Notes under the pieces: generated by a model
What the model saw: only the letters and a program-made list of their open reading frames with translations
Database searches by the model: none
What the model was told of the DNA's origin: nothing
Shown here: piece after piece, positions 1-11,797 of the stretch
How the letters are laid out: each line of letters begins with the position of its first letter
How positions within the stretch are numbered: position 1 is the first letter of the stretch
Assembly (NCBI GenBank): GCA_905182995.1
Contig: CAJJDP010000002.1
Location: forward strand, 620,001-684,000
Direction: 5' to 3'
DNA from: Paramecium octaurelia
Lineage: Eukaryota; Ciliophora; Oligohymenophorea; Peniculida; Parameciidae
DNA length: 64,000 nt
Translations under genes and position numbers: made by a program

Positions 1-323
1 GCAAAAATTCTTAAGTATATAAAATTCTTCTAATAACAACAACATATAGGAGTGGAATTGTATTTTACTTTTTTAATATTTTTTGGTTATGATCTCTTAT
101 CTTTAAAAGGTTGAATAGAATTAAGCTATCTTTTTTTGATTGCTTCATATCCCAAGAATAATTTATTGCGTTATACAATACCAAAAATATTGACTTGGAT
201 CATCAGGTTGATTTCAATTACATCTTTTTTACATTGCAAATACAAAATCAATTTGAGTCCAAACAATAGATCGATCTAACTTTTTTGCAGTCTCTAAATG
301 ATTAATTGATGAATTCTAATCTG
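1..323 (-). other. Left edge, open minus-strand frame without a start
   Basis: No gene can be supported here. On the minus strand the frame is free of TGA from the window edge up to a TGA at 324-326, and it is the same frame as the gene next door. No start codon precedes the coding-like part and no short GT-AG intron removes the TGA. It may be the 5' part of a gene cut by the window edge, or chance in AT-rich DNA. Confidence 0.3.
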
Positions 324-812
324 TCAAAGAATGCAATTGTAAATATCCTTAGAATGTTGTAATGATAATTTATTGGAATAATCGTTTGATGAGACAACAA
401 GACATTTCTTCCTCTCTCGTTTTGGATGGTTATTGAACATGTTTTCATAGTTTTGTATTATATTATATATATATATTTTCTTTATTCTCTTTGTTTTACT
501 CCCTTATTCTGAGTTTTTCTCTGCTTTTGCATCTGTCAGCTGTTCTCAATTTGAATTCTTTGAACTCTGTAAGTGGTTTGTTGGACTTGAAGATCTGGAA
601 TTTGACAGGATTGATTTGCATTCTTGGTTTCGATTTTGATTTAATCTACTAAATGGGTTATTTTATTTTTTGATTGCTGAGATCAATTGACTAAGATCTA
701 TATCTATGAGTTAGGTTAGTAAAGTAGGAGGATCTTTTAATTTCGCTTTAACTAATGGAATAGTGTAGTGAATGAGTTTCTATTTATCTTGGTTTTCTAA
801 ACATTTGTAATT
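324..812 (-). CDS. Unrecognised Ser/Arg/Lys-rich protein
   Basis: A single open frame of 162 codons with TAA/TAG read as Gln starts at the ATG whose complement is at 810-812 and ends at TGA 324-326. It is rich in Ser, Arg, Lys and Gln, with no hydrophobic segment and no motif I recognise, so it looks like a disordered, phosphorylatable protein. Its start codon lies about 40 bp from the divergent UNC119 gene. The frame stays open beyond its TGA toward the window edge, so the true 3' end is uncertain. Confidence 0.5.
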
Positions 813-852
813 AAATTTAAATTATTAAATTAACATCTCTATTTAATTTAAT

Positions 853-1399
853 ATGTAAAAAGTGATCACTCCTGAAATTGTGAGAACATTCACAAACCCA
901 TGTGATAAATTTTTATGCAAACCTTCAGATGAAATTAAATTTATTAAATTCATACTCAGAGATGCTGATGATAATTTTATTTTATTTGACTTTGATAATG
1001 ACGATGAAAATTAATAATAAGAAGTTTTGAGTTACCAATTCACACCACAATATTTTGATATCAAGACTTTGGGAGCAACCAAAATATTCAAGACTTTCGA
1101 TAAGCCATTAAAGAATTTGCTCCTTATTGATAGGTATTTAACAAAAACAAACTAGATTCTATTTTAAAAACAACCTCATCAAAGAGTACGAATTTCGCTT
1201 TCCTTTCTGCATACCCCATTCAACCAATACTTGGGAATCCATGTATGATCAACCCGCATTAGGGGCTAACTTAAAAGATCAGATGCTCCTGAATCCATGG
1301 GAAACCAAAAGTGATACATTTCTATTTATTGATGGAAAATTGGCGAATCATGAAAGAATAGAGTATGATTTTAGTGGAGATCAAGAAGATTTTGATTGA
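853..1399 (+). CDS. UNC119/PDE6-delta family lipid-binding chaperone
   Basis: The protein is about 174 residues with one 22-nt intron at 1134-1155. The second exon matches the GMP-PDE-delta beta-sandwich of UNC119: a block resembling RFYFKNNLIKEYEF, then FCIPHSTNTWESMY, then PWETKSDTF, and near the C-terminus a YDFSG ending like UNC119's YSYSG. UNC119 binds N-myristoylated cargo and, with ARL3, delivers it to cilia, which suits a ciliate. The N-terminus is shorter than in animal UNC119. Family assignment is firm; UNC119 rather than PDE6D is inferred from the IPxSxNTWE motif. Confidence 0.88.
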
Positions 1400-1434
1400 A
1401 ATATACATAGTTTCTATTGACTTTAATTAAATTA

Positions 1435-1983
1435 ATGAATTCATTGCAATAAAAGTTGAAGCTTAATATCGGCACTCAGACCAAAACAGACAGTTCTTTA
1501 CTGCCAGATATTGTTTAAAAGAGTCCTAGAATGGTCCTTCGGAATCTACAGTCAACTAAATTAAGGAGTCAAGAGTACATAAGCACAGAAAGAGTCCGAG
1601 AAATGAAGGATGCCATTGTATCTAATCATTCAAGATAAACCTCATTATCAAAAATGAATTTATCTTAATGTAAATTTAGGATTAATAAATTGGCTAATGA
1701 TGATAATCGTGTTTGTCTGCCTAATTTTAAGAAATGGAATAAGGAAAAGGCTAAAAAAATGTTATGCGATTACATAAAGTAAAACAATAAATATACAAAT
1801 AAAATAATTGTTAAATTGCCTGAGTATGAGAAAAGAGCTCCATTTATCACAGAGTAATTTTCATTCATTGAGAAAATACTGCCTCAGAATTAAAAGTTCA
1901 GAAAGTAAATAGGGTTTAGTGAAGAAAGCATTTTAAGAAATAATTTATTACTTGAAAAAATGCTATTAGAAAGATTGCTATGA
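1435..1983 (+). CDS. Unrecognised basic protein, 182 aa
   Basis: An uninterrupted frame runs from ATG 1435 to TGA 1981-1983, 35 bp downstream of the UNC119 stop. The protein is basic and polar with no signal peptide or membrane segment. A middle part contains a short KKWNKEKAKK stretch and the end is Leu-rich. I recognise no family. The strong bias for TAA/TAG as Gln and the absence of TGA support coding. Confidence 0.6.
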
Positions 1984-2071
1984 ATTCTGGTTTTATACTA
2001 TTTATGTATTATTATGTAATTATCTCAATCGGTGAAATAAAAGAAGTCATGGGCTGCATTATCATATAATC

Positions 2072-2463
2072 TCATGCAGAAACAACCAACTATTTCATAG
2101 TAAAATGCTTACGTCCATAACTAAACACAACAGGGAACCAGAAATTTCTGATATTCTTTCTATACCATGCACCATAGAAAAGTCTTTTGAATAAGTATTC
2201 TTTGGGTCCTCCAAACATATAATGGAAATTATGGTGTTGGTTAGATAATGATCTTGAGTGTTAAATGAACCCCTTTGAAATTAAATAAACAAATGTACTC
2301 TCTCATAATTAAATTTGTCATGATAATTAGACAAATTGTTCTTGCTATTATGTGCCATATACTCTGCTCTCTCTGGCAAATGTCTCAAACCACCTCTGAA
2401 TGTTCTGAATTCATCAGATTTGTATTCGCTAACATATGTCAACCCTGCACCTTTGGCGTTCAT
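2072..2463 (-). CDS. Small basic aromatic-rich protein of unknown function
   Basis: Two exons flank a 26-nt intron (2273-2298). The first encodes a Gly/Arg-rich start (about 55 residues) and the second a Tyr/Phe/Arg-rich end including MFGGPKEYLFKRLFYGAWY. The joined protein is about 121 residues. Its size and basic aromatic composition would fit a ciliate-specific mitochondrial complex subunit, but that is a guess and no family is recognised. The inferred intron ends AAAG rather than TAG, so the splice is less certain than most here. Confidence 0.5.
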
Positions 2464-2660
2464 TTTTTTATTTAAGATATTAATTATTTAATTCGATAAG
2501 TTAAAGTCAATATGAAAATATTATAATTATTTAACCATATTCCTAATCTAAATGAATTCAAGCATATCACCAATACTCCAATATTCCCATTCAATTTTTT
2601 AATCACTAATCAATTAAGTATTTTAGAAAAAGTATAATTTAATTTAATATATATACATAA

Positions 2661-3524
2661 ATGTCATTTACTTATGCTTATTAACCTGAATTGATAAGAG
2701 CATCTTAAAAGGATTCAGAGATGATTCAATCGATCTATCAAAATATATGCAATCTTTTGGAATATTTTGTTTCAACTAGGTAAATCTTCAATAAACTCAA
2801 TACTATCAAAATGTTAAGTAATCTGACTTATTATTTATTGACATACTTGCGAGAAGTCAAAACTATAGGAGAGGAATATACAAACATCTAAGTTTTCAAT
2901 TATTCTGACTATGATGATCATTTCGTACCTTTGCAAAAAAGAAGGAAAGTGTTATTTATAGTGTTACAATTACTCTCGTTTTCAATACCAAAGTTAAGAT
3001 CTAGATAAATAATGTATTAGTAATAACAGTCGGCAAACAAAATGCTTAAGAATTTGCCAGATATCAATGATGTATTAGAAGGAATTTAAGACTTTCACTT
3101 AGCATTATTTTTAATCCAAGGCTCTTACTTTGAGATAAGCAAGAGATTAACTTAAATCCAATTCATTTTTAATAGAATACCTCCAAATCACAATATTAAG
3201 TACAAAAGGATTGGTTAAGCTTATTTAATATTACTGATTCTGCAATTCATTAGAAGTTTGTACAATTTTGTTTTAAAGATTAAGAATGAGAATATGAAAG
3301 ATCAAGTGAATAAAGAAAGAAATATAACAACAAATGAAAATGATGATAAATTTACATAATGTTTAATTTGTTATGATAATGCAACAAATGTGACTTGCAC
3401 TCCATGCGGACATTTATATTGTTGGGATTGCATTATGCAACAAGTTACTTTGAAACAATAATGTCCAATATGCAGATAGGATTGTCATTTATAATAATTA
3501 ATATAATTGTACAATTATAATTGA
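2661..3524 (+). CDS. PEX10: Peroxisome biogenesis factor 10 (PEX10), RING E3 ligase
   Basis: An intronless frame of 287 residues. The N-terminal two thirds is the helical, membrane-associated Pex2/Pex12-type domain with hydrophobic stretches. The C-terminus (about residues 235-275) is a C3HC4 RING: CLICYDNATNVTCTP, CGHLYCWDCI, then CPICRQ. PEX10 works with PEX2 and PEX12 as the ubiquitin ligase that recycles the PTS1 receptor PEX5 at the peroxisomal membrane. The length fits the family, though animal proteins are slightly longer. PEX10 rather than PEX2/12 follows from the complete RING. Confidence 0.88.
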
Positions 3525-3573
3525 ATAATAATAAATTTTAACAGAATATTATAATTTTTAACGTATAATTAAA

Positions 3574-4607
3574 ATGATCCACGAACAGTATAGATTCTTC
3601 GGCAAAGAATTGGTTAATTCATCGGGTGAATTCTAAAAGGAAAACACAGACAGAAATAAACCAAAGCATCTTACTGTATTACCTAGATATCTAAAACTAA
3701 ATTTATGGTAGGAGGAGAAAGAAAATAAAATGGAAGTTGAAAATAATACTCAACAATTATGTTCTTTTGATTAACAAATGCTTAAAGATCCTTAGTTCAC
3801 TCCTTTGTATAATAAGGAAATATATACTTATTTGTTGAGTTAAGAAGAAAAATATTTAGTTAGTACTAATTACATGAATGAACAATAACAACCTGACTTG
3901 AATGCAAGAATGAGAGCAATTCTTTTGGATTGGTTAATAGATGTCCATCTCAAATTTAAATTAAGAGATGAGACCTTATATGTTACAACATATTTAATTG
4001 ACAGATTTCTTAATTTTAAGACTACAACCAGATAATAGCTTTAGTTAGTTGGAGTAGCTTCGTTATTTATAGCTTGTAAATATGAAGAAATATATCCACC
4101 TGATTTGAAAGATTTTGTGTACATCACTGACAATGCCTACACAAAATAAGATGTCCTTGAAATGGAAGGATAAATATTATAAACATTAGATTTCTCCATA
4201 ACCTAACCATCAAGTTATTGTTTTCTTTAGAGATTTGGTAGAATTGCAGGCTTAGATACTAAGAATTTATCCTTGGCTTAGTACCTTCTAGAGCTGTCAA
4301 TGATTGACATCAAATTTATGAACTATAAACCATCGTTTCTATCAGCAGCAGCTATTTACTTAGTCCACAAAATAAGGTATCAGAAATATATTTTCATAGG
4401 AAGACTCCTCAATCTTGGAGTGAAGAAATGTAAAAAATGACTGGTTATAATGAATAGGAACTTAGATATTGCGCTAAGGAAATGTGTCTTGTATTGCAAT
4501 CTTCAGACAAATCAAATTTATAGGCTGTTAGAAAAAAGTTTGCTTAGCCTAAATATTAAGAAGTATCACGTATTAGAGTAGAAAGGCAAATTAAATAATA
4601 AAAATGA
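3574..4607 (+). CDS. Mitotic (A/B-type) cyclin
   Basis: The protein has about 336 residues and a 23-nt intron at 4377-4399. The cyclin box follows the classic pattern: [22 protein letters not shown] with the MRxILxDWL signature, [12 protein letters not shown], then [10 protein letters not shown], and a second cyclin fold with FLQRFGRIAG. It would bind and activate a CDK to drive M phase. The short N-terminus of about 80 residues has no clear RxxL destruction box. Paramecium has many cyclin paralogs, so B versus A type is not settled here. Confidence 0.88.
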
Positions 4608-4655
4608 ATAGTTAATTCATTTCTAGTTAAAATGTTAAACATCTATTAATTTATA

Positions 4656-6715
4656 TCAATTTTTTTATGACACCGATCTTCTTTTTGTATTTGTTACTTA
4701 TATTATATAATTATTATTTGAATACAAGAGACTCTTTAATCTCTATTGAAGTTTATCTTAATAGATTTAATAGCCATCACTAATTATCCCCAATTATTAG
4801 AAATTTTGATTGTTAATATTATTAGATTTATTATTATTAATGCTACTATTGCCCTTATTTAAATTGCATTAGTTTGTAGAATTGTATGAAGGAAAGAAGG
4901 AATTTTAAGTTTGAGATAATTTTTAAGCTTATTGAACTTATTTCATAAATGGTGTTTTGTGATTAGTTGTTTTACTCAATGATCTTTATTTATAGGAATG
5001 TGAAGTAGTACTTTCAGCTCTAATATGATTATTTTCAGTATGAACTCTAGCACCATTTTGATAAATTCGAGATTTAGTTGTTGTAAATTGCAAACTATTT
5101 CTTAATTTTGTCATAAAGTTAAATTTACTATTTTCAAAATTCATTAGATTTGCTTTAATCTTATTTAATTTATCTTTTTTCATTAATTTATTTTTTATTA
5201 AGTAATAACATGTAGTTAATGTGCAATGTTTATTCTACTCTAATTATTGAAATAGGTTGACTGTTTCTATTTGATTCTCTTCCAACTCTTTAATAATTAG
5301 ATGTATTGGAATATCATCATGGACCTTCAAGTATTCATCTTCAAAGATGAGATTTTATGATTCTAAGAAATTCATTAGCTCATTAAGAGTAATTCTTTTG
5401 TTTGGATCAATGGTAAGCATAGTTTCTAATAATGAACAAACTTACTAAGAAATTGGAGAATTTATTTAAAATTGTGATTTCTTAATTTTATTTTTCAAGT
5501 CATTATTATTAGTTATATTATCGAATGGCAATTAGCCTTGCAACATTTGATAAAGTATTAGACCTAAGCACCACATATCATATTTTTATCCATCAAATTC
5601 ATAATATAGCGAGTTTAACATTTCAGGAGATTAATACGATAATTTAATTGTCGAGTAATCTATGTTTGCCTATTAATCCATCTTAATAGCCTGACTAAAA
5701 TCGATAATCTTAGGCTTTCCATTTTATAATACGATGTTCTCCAATCTTAATTTACAATGAACTATGTTATTTTCATGCAAATACGAAACTCCTTTGGCAA
5801 TTTACTGCAAATATATTAATGATTAGGCCTCTGAAAATCAATAAATTATAATTATGATACTTTTAGCATTAGTTTAATTTATGTTTGAGGTCATCTCCTT
5901 CTCCAAATTCAAAAATCATGTAAATATTGTATGTAGATTCCAAAATCTATATTAACTTGATTGAAATTACTTCATATAATTGTATTACATTCTAATGCTT
6001 GATCTATCTCAGTATTTGAATTTCATTCTCAAGGTTTTATAAATCTCTATTTAATTTCAGATTCTTTTTCTCCAATATTTTGATTATAACTTTCTCATTC
6101 ACTAATTAGTGTTTTGCAATAACGATTTTTCCATATTTGCCATTTCCTAATAACTAATCTTATCCATTATTATAATATTCTATACCTATAATATAATGTT
6201 ATATTTAAAAAGACATTAAATTATATAATCAATAATTAAACAGAGTAATCATCACTATTTTCTATTCCTAATTCAATATATCAATTTTCTTTATCATCGT
6301 TCTCTATTATTTATTCTATTCTTAAAACATTATAAATAGCATGCATTTATACTTATTTTTAAAACACTTAATATTAGAGTTCATAATTTTATCCCGATAT
6401 TTTTGAAAACCGAATTATTTTCTTTGAACCTTCAATTGCATAATTTTGTCAATTTAAATAATCAAAAGATGCCCAAAATCATTAATAAATTTGGAAAAAA
6501 ATTTTTTACTTCCATAAAATGAACATTGAAATTTTCAACATCTATTTTTCCTAAAAACTTTAGTTTTTCATCTATTTCATCATGATCCTTTAGTCATACT
6601 TCTGACTGAATATAAAATTTTGGCTTATCTTAATGGATACCTTCTTTTTTATATATAATTTTTAAGAATCATTACATTGATTATTTCTTCTTAATAAAAA
6701 TTTCTTAAAAGTCAT
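4656..6715 (-). pseudogene. Decayed SNF1/CAMK-like protein kinase
   Basis: Reading from 6715 downward, an upstream region without recognised fold is broken by in-frame TGA at 6594-6596, 6449-6451 and 6281-6283. The first and last sit where tryptophan would fit (EV*LKD, EN*YIE). A kinase domain follows: glycine loop LLGNGKYGKIV, hinge FEFGEGDDL, catalytic loop HCK instead of HRD (5751-5759) and DFS instead of DFG (5694-5702). Around 5831-5865 no GT-AG intron joins the two halves in frame. The tail after the kinase resembles SNF1-type tails (TTCYYLIKNK) and stays open to TGA 4656-4658. A shorter expressed product from the ATG at 6216 is possible, but its catalytic residues would still be missing. 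This is probably a decaying duplicate. Confidence 0.65.
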
Positions 6716-6901
6716 TGTAAAAATAAGACAATCTTTGTGTTTATTATTATTATTTTTATGAATACTCGTGTGGTTTATTTAAAAAATTAAGTATTTACTA
6801 ACACTCATATCCACAGATATAATTATATTTGAGAATTCTTTTCAATGTACTAATTTAAAAGAATCTCTAATTGGTATATAAAATATTAAATTTATAATAA
6901 A

Positions 6902-7292
6902 TCATCTTCTACTAAGCAATGAAGAAACAGAAGAAACAATCTTTTTGGTTTCATCATCAATGTTTGCGTAATTATCTTTTGCAATTTTGACATATTTTGT
7001 AATTTTACTATTGCAATCAGTCAAACACTATCGTTCTTTATCATTCATCCACTCGTTTTAGATGTCAATGCATTAATTGGTACATTATTCATAAAAGAAA
7101 TCCTCGATTTCTTATAAATCCAATAAATCTTATACATTTCATTTGAATGTACGCTCCTAAATAGGTAGCGAGTGCTCTTTGATCAATTTAACCACGACTC
7201 TATCTTATTTTCAGTTCCTTCTATTAATGGAGATTTTATTGCTGCTCAGCAAGTTTCTAATCAAACAATTTCTTTCTATAAGATGAAAACAT
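6902..7292 (-). CDS. Small TIM-type mitochondrial chaperone (Tim9/10 family)
   Basis: Two exons with a 25-nt intron at 7111-7135 give about 121 residues. The second exon has the twin CX3C motif: FFYEQCTNQC and, after 14 residues, RQCLTDCNSKI. The two Cys pairs form disulfides in the intermembrane space, where these hexameric chaperones ferry hydrophobic precursors to TIM22 or SAM. The N-terminal 50 residues are longer than usual for the family and Gln-rich. The gene is divergent from the ankyrin gene, with only 21 bp between start codons. The intron ends AAG. Confidence 0.75.
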
Positions 7293-7313
7293 ATAACCAC
7301 AAAATTAAATTTA

Positions 7314-7818
7314 ATGTTATAAGCTTATTTAAATACATTCCTAATAAGTATAGAGTTGTTTAATTTAGAACTTGGAATTATTAGAAAGGAGGAATCATTT
7401 ATAGTGAGAGAAGAAATCAGAGAAAATGCCACTTGGAGTGATTTAAGATAGAATCGAATAAAATAGATAAAGGAGGATCTTGAAAGTGGGAACATCAATG
7501 TTGATTCTGAGATCATTGAAGAATCAGGATAAACTCTACTTACATAAAGCATAGTGATAGATAGATATGAAATATTCCTATTGTGTTTATTGTATTAAGG
7601 TAAAGCGATTAGTACATTCCGTAGCAAATGTAAATTAATAGACCTACGAGGGAATGAAGCCAGTTCATTTAGCAGCAAGTCTAGGCAGATTGAAGATGCT
7701 ATAGGATTTAAAAAAGTATGGAGCTGAACTAGATGCAAAAGACGAGATGGGCATGACACCTCTAGACAGGGCAAAATTATACAACCATTCTGAAATTATT
7801 GAGTTTTTGAAATAATGA
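7314..7818 (+). CDS. Ankyrin-repeat protein
   Basis: Exons join across a 25-nt intron at 7600-7624 to give about 159 residues. The second half carries two clear ankyrin repeats, with GMKPVHLAASLGRL, YGAELDAKDEMGMTPLDRA and a last helix NHSEIIEFL. The first half, with TLLTQSIVIDRYEIFL, looks like a degenerate repeat. Such small proteins act by protein binding and the partner is unknown. A further 21-nt in-frame stretch at 7348-7368 could be an intron and would shorten the N-terminus. Confidence 0.7.
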
Positions 7819-8049
7819 ATAATTTTATTTATAAATCCTTTCAAAGTACAATTCTTTATTTAGTCATAGACCTTATTTGAAGTATCTATTACCATTTATT
7901 GAAAATCAAGTATATTATTTATTTGCTGTAAAAAATTATTATTAAGTTAGAATTTAAAGGTTTTGGAATACAAATCAAAAGTGAGAGAATAGAGTAATCT
8001 TTATACAAGGAAAGAAGTAGAATAAGTTAAGGTTTATAGATCATTATGA
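7819..8049 (+). CDS. Possible short ORF, structure unresolved
   Basis: Two coding-like stretches join cleanly if the 23 nt starting GTAAAAAATT near 7930 are removed as an intron. They give a tail with SHRPYLKYLLPFIENQ and a basic end, stopping at TGA 8047-8049. No start codon lies in the right frame and the ankyrin stop sits just upstream. This may be a small real gene with a missed 5' exon, or a relic. No family is recognised. Confidence 0.25.
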
Positions 8050-8102
8050 TTTAATAATTAAATCTTATGTGTTTTTGAATAATGTTATTTAATATTATGT
8101 CT

Positions 8103-11100
8103 TCATAAATTATTTAGGGTATAAGCACATTTAAATTCATTAAGAGTTTTTAGTTCTGTGATTTCTTCTTTTTCCAATAAATTATCTTTAACTTAATTAA
8201 ATTGTTCCATTAATCCTTTACCATATATTTACAAACTCAACTTATTTTGTTGCTTAATGAAGTACTTTTCATAAAATTCTACAATATCCTTTAGATAAAT
8301 TAAGGATGGTTACCTTTTACATTATTTCATCAATCATAGCAATGGCAATCTCTTTCTCTTCTAATTAGAGATTGTTTCCTCGAATCTAACTCCAAATGTA
8401 AGCACTTTCATCATACAGTGATTTATCCTTCTCTTAAAGGGCAGATTTCTAAATACAATATAATTATATACAGCTCCGTTTTTAATGTTATCCAATTAAT
8501 CATCAGCTAATTATAATAAAACATTATGGAATTATTTCAAAAAGTCTTCAATATGTTAATTCACAACATAAGGCATCTATGCTGTGCCTTAAACGATTAT
8601 GGCAGCTCCATCAATGCAACCAATAGGTATGAATCTCATAAGAGCAACATAACCCAATTATCTTTCAGTTCTAAGATATTAGAATGCATGGTTATGGAAG
8701 AATTATTGTATAAGATTCATAATAGCAAAATTCTTTTTATTTCTGTGTCCAATTTAATAATAATTGATTGTGGCACCATTTACATCATTATTATCACCTC
8801 CCTTGTGAACTAAGGGAACAACAACGTTTTTGTTAGTGAAGTCTCTGATATTAAAAACATGCGGTTCTTCTGAAGTATGACTACTAGATTTATGGAATAC
8901 TTTCCTAATTGTATGTAGAAGATCTTCTACTTCAGATCTCAGAATGTTACCACTTACAAAGGATGATACTCTAAAGTTAGAAAAATAGTTAGAATGGAAT
9001 TCTTGTAGGCTTTCCAAATCTAGAGTAGCCAATTCTTCTTAAAACAATTGAGAAGTATAATATTATGCTTAGACAACTTAATTTAAATATTCTGACATAG
9101 CAACTCTGAATAGTTTGTCTTAATAAATATTGTTGTAATAGATCATCAATTTTTACTTCACTTAATAGAATGAATCATATTTTAGATTATTAATGGATTA
9201 CAGAACTTTCTCAAAGAATGATTGATAATGATCAGACCATCCATACAATTCGAGTGATACTCCTTTGATACTTGGAGTAAATTGGAATTGATATCCAGCA
9301 TCGATGGCTTCTTGGATTTCTTGATTCAAATTATCAGTAACAAGAGTATTAAATACTTGAATCAAGAGTTTATCCTTTAATGAATTGATGGATTTAGGAG
9401 TATTGAACATAACACCTGTAAATATTTGTGGTACTTAGAATTATCTTTGCAATTTCCACCAAGCCTTAGTTTCGACAGTTCTTTTGATCATAAGTGGATA
9501 ATGATTAATGGCCTCGTACTCCTTTTCATGTTAAATACAGTCTTCTTTGCTTTTAAATACTAATGGGGCTTGTATAAATGAGGTTTATTCTCTGCAAAGA
9601 GATTTGATACTAAAATCTTTAGGAATGAAGGTGTTAATCTTGGGTAATAACAATGGCAATTATTTGCTTTTTACCCAATCAAAGAGTACAACTTTAGTGG
9701 TAACAGCACTAGACAATTTTTTGATCTGTTCTCTAGAGAGAGTCATGATTTCATATTCTAATCTGTACAATTCCGATGATTATTTAAGATTAGTGAATTT
9801 GGGTGAGCCATGGAAAATCACAAGGTTTGATGGGTTGAGCATTTCTGTCAAATAGTTATAGATAATCTCAGGTTAGAATTCCTCATACAAAAATTCAATG
9901 CTCATTGCATCAGTATAATCAAAGTAATTTAAATTATGGGCTATTTGTTATACAGTTGGATAATGATTGTTATCTAGATAGTTGTATTGTGACAATTGCA
10001 ATTATTTGTATTGTTACCAGATTTCTTCTAAGTATGGTGTGTAATTGATTTCATTCTTATCCACTTCTTGAAAGAACTAGTCTAACATATTGTTAAAGTA
10101 TCCAGTAACAGTTTCAGCTACTTTGAGTTCATCCACTCCTTCAATCAACTCAATTTCAATAAGAAAGAAAGTGAAATCTCCATTTCCTTCTAGGAATGTA
10201 CCTGCATCAACATTCAAAGCCATCTTTTGTCTAACTAAATAATCAAGTAATCCTTCTTTATGTTTTGATTTAATTAATGATGCTATCATAGGTAAGGTCT
10301 TGCTTTTTTTAGCACTTCTAGGAGAGTCTAATTGATAAGCTAAGATCAATTAGTTTTTGTCTCCATTAGTCTTATACTTGACCATAAGACCAGTTTTCTT
10401 TAAGGGTAAATGTAACTTTGATCTTTTTTTCAAATTCAAATTTGGTATTTATGAAAAATCACTCTATTCTCTAATCCATTTGGCCATATCAGGATAATTT
10501 GATTTGACCACCAAACTCATTATATTTGCACTATAGAATTGTGAATGAAATTTTACTAATTCTTTCATTGGGTCTTTCAAAGTCTTCAATGAACCTATTG
10601 TGAATCTACCTATTGGTTTATTTGATAAAATCTAGAATAGATGAGAGATCTTCCATAAATCACCTGATACTGCAATCTCATACTCACTATTTACTGCATT
10701 GACTTCTCTCTCCACCATACTCGAATCCAATAAAGGATCAATGAAAAAATGAGCAAACACTTGCAATGCCTCCACTACTCTCTCATTGTTTATTTTCATA
10801 TAGTAATTAGTTTCTTCTCCTCTGGTGTAAGCATTTGTAGATCCTCCTCCCTCTGCAACCAACTTTTAGAAGTATCCTTCCTAAGGATAACTCTTAGATC
10901 CTTGAAATAACATATGTTCCAAGAAGTGAGCCAATCCTGGGTACTCATCTGGTTCTGTCCATGAACCCACATTCACACATAATGCTGCCTATGCAATTTT
11001 GGCTTCTGGATCTTGTATTACCAGTACCTTTAATCCATTGGACAGAGTGAAGTACTAGTACTCATTCTTATCTATTATAGGCAATTTCAAGTTGGTGGCT

Positions 11101-11422
11101 TCCTTATAAGCTTTCTCTTAAAATATTGATTTGAGATGAATTAATTCTTCGTCGATTTGCTTATGTTTCGATGATATCAAATCTCTTTGAGTCTAAACCA
11201 TTGCAACTGCGCTTTGTGGTTACCATATCTAAAATATACTGTTAATCTTAACATAATCTCATATAATAAAACAATACTATTAACATCTAATACAATAAGC
11301 ACCAACATCGCTATTAAACAAACTAGTAATGCTCCCACTATTATAAACATGGTCTTCTGTTTATTTTTGTGTTTTAACTTTGAAATACGCCTCTCTGTTT
11401 ATGAAATTGGAACGTAGTGCAT
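8103..11422 (-). CDS. Insulinase-family (M16) metallopeptidase, membrane anchored
   Basis: This is a protein of roughly 1,050-1,080 residues, the usual insulin-degrading-enzyme length. It opens with a basic stretch and one hydrophobic segment (residues about 25-45), suggesting a type II anchor. After a 26-nt intron (11247-11272) comes the catalytic domain: [20 protein letters not shown] with the inverted zinc motif HFLEH, then [16 protein letters not shown] and the distal ligand region [13 protein letters not shown]. The C-terminal half is the usual catalytically silent M16 repeat. Further short introns, for example near 8290-8315, were not all mapped. Substrate unknown; nardilysin-like is possible, but no long acidic insert is seen. 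Confidence 0.85.
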
Positions 11423-11439
11423 TTATCAATAAAAACGTA

Positions 11440-11797
11440 TTAATTATAAAATTGAATTTATACATTATCTAAATTCTTATTTTATCTAAAATATTCATCT
11501 AGGTTTAACCAAGTATCACTCTTATTAATGAATCTTCCAAGTTCTCACTGAAACCTCATTAAATTATTACTCTTAAAATATAATTCTTTAAGACTCCAAT
11601 TTTATATTTTTAGTCAAATACAACTCTGCATCAATCAGACTGGTTCAAATCACAAAACTTAGAAATTTAACTGATAATTTACAATATGAATTCCGATTAA
11701 TTCTATATAGAAGTATATTTGATTATATATATGAAATGATAACATTATTTCTTATTTTAGAATATTGTATTATCCTGAAATAAAACAATTTTATAAT
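11440..11797 (-). pseudogene. Possible coding relic between genes
   Basis: This 358-bp gap holds a minus-strand frame that reads like protein (for example GRFINKSDTWLNLDEYF) but is interrupted by three TGA codons, one in a context (RFQ*ELG) where tryptophan would fit. No short introns remove them. It may be the remains of a duplicated gene, or a chance resemblance in AT-rich DNA. No other feature is seen here. Confidence 0.25.
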
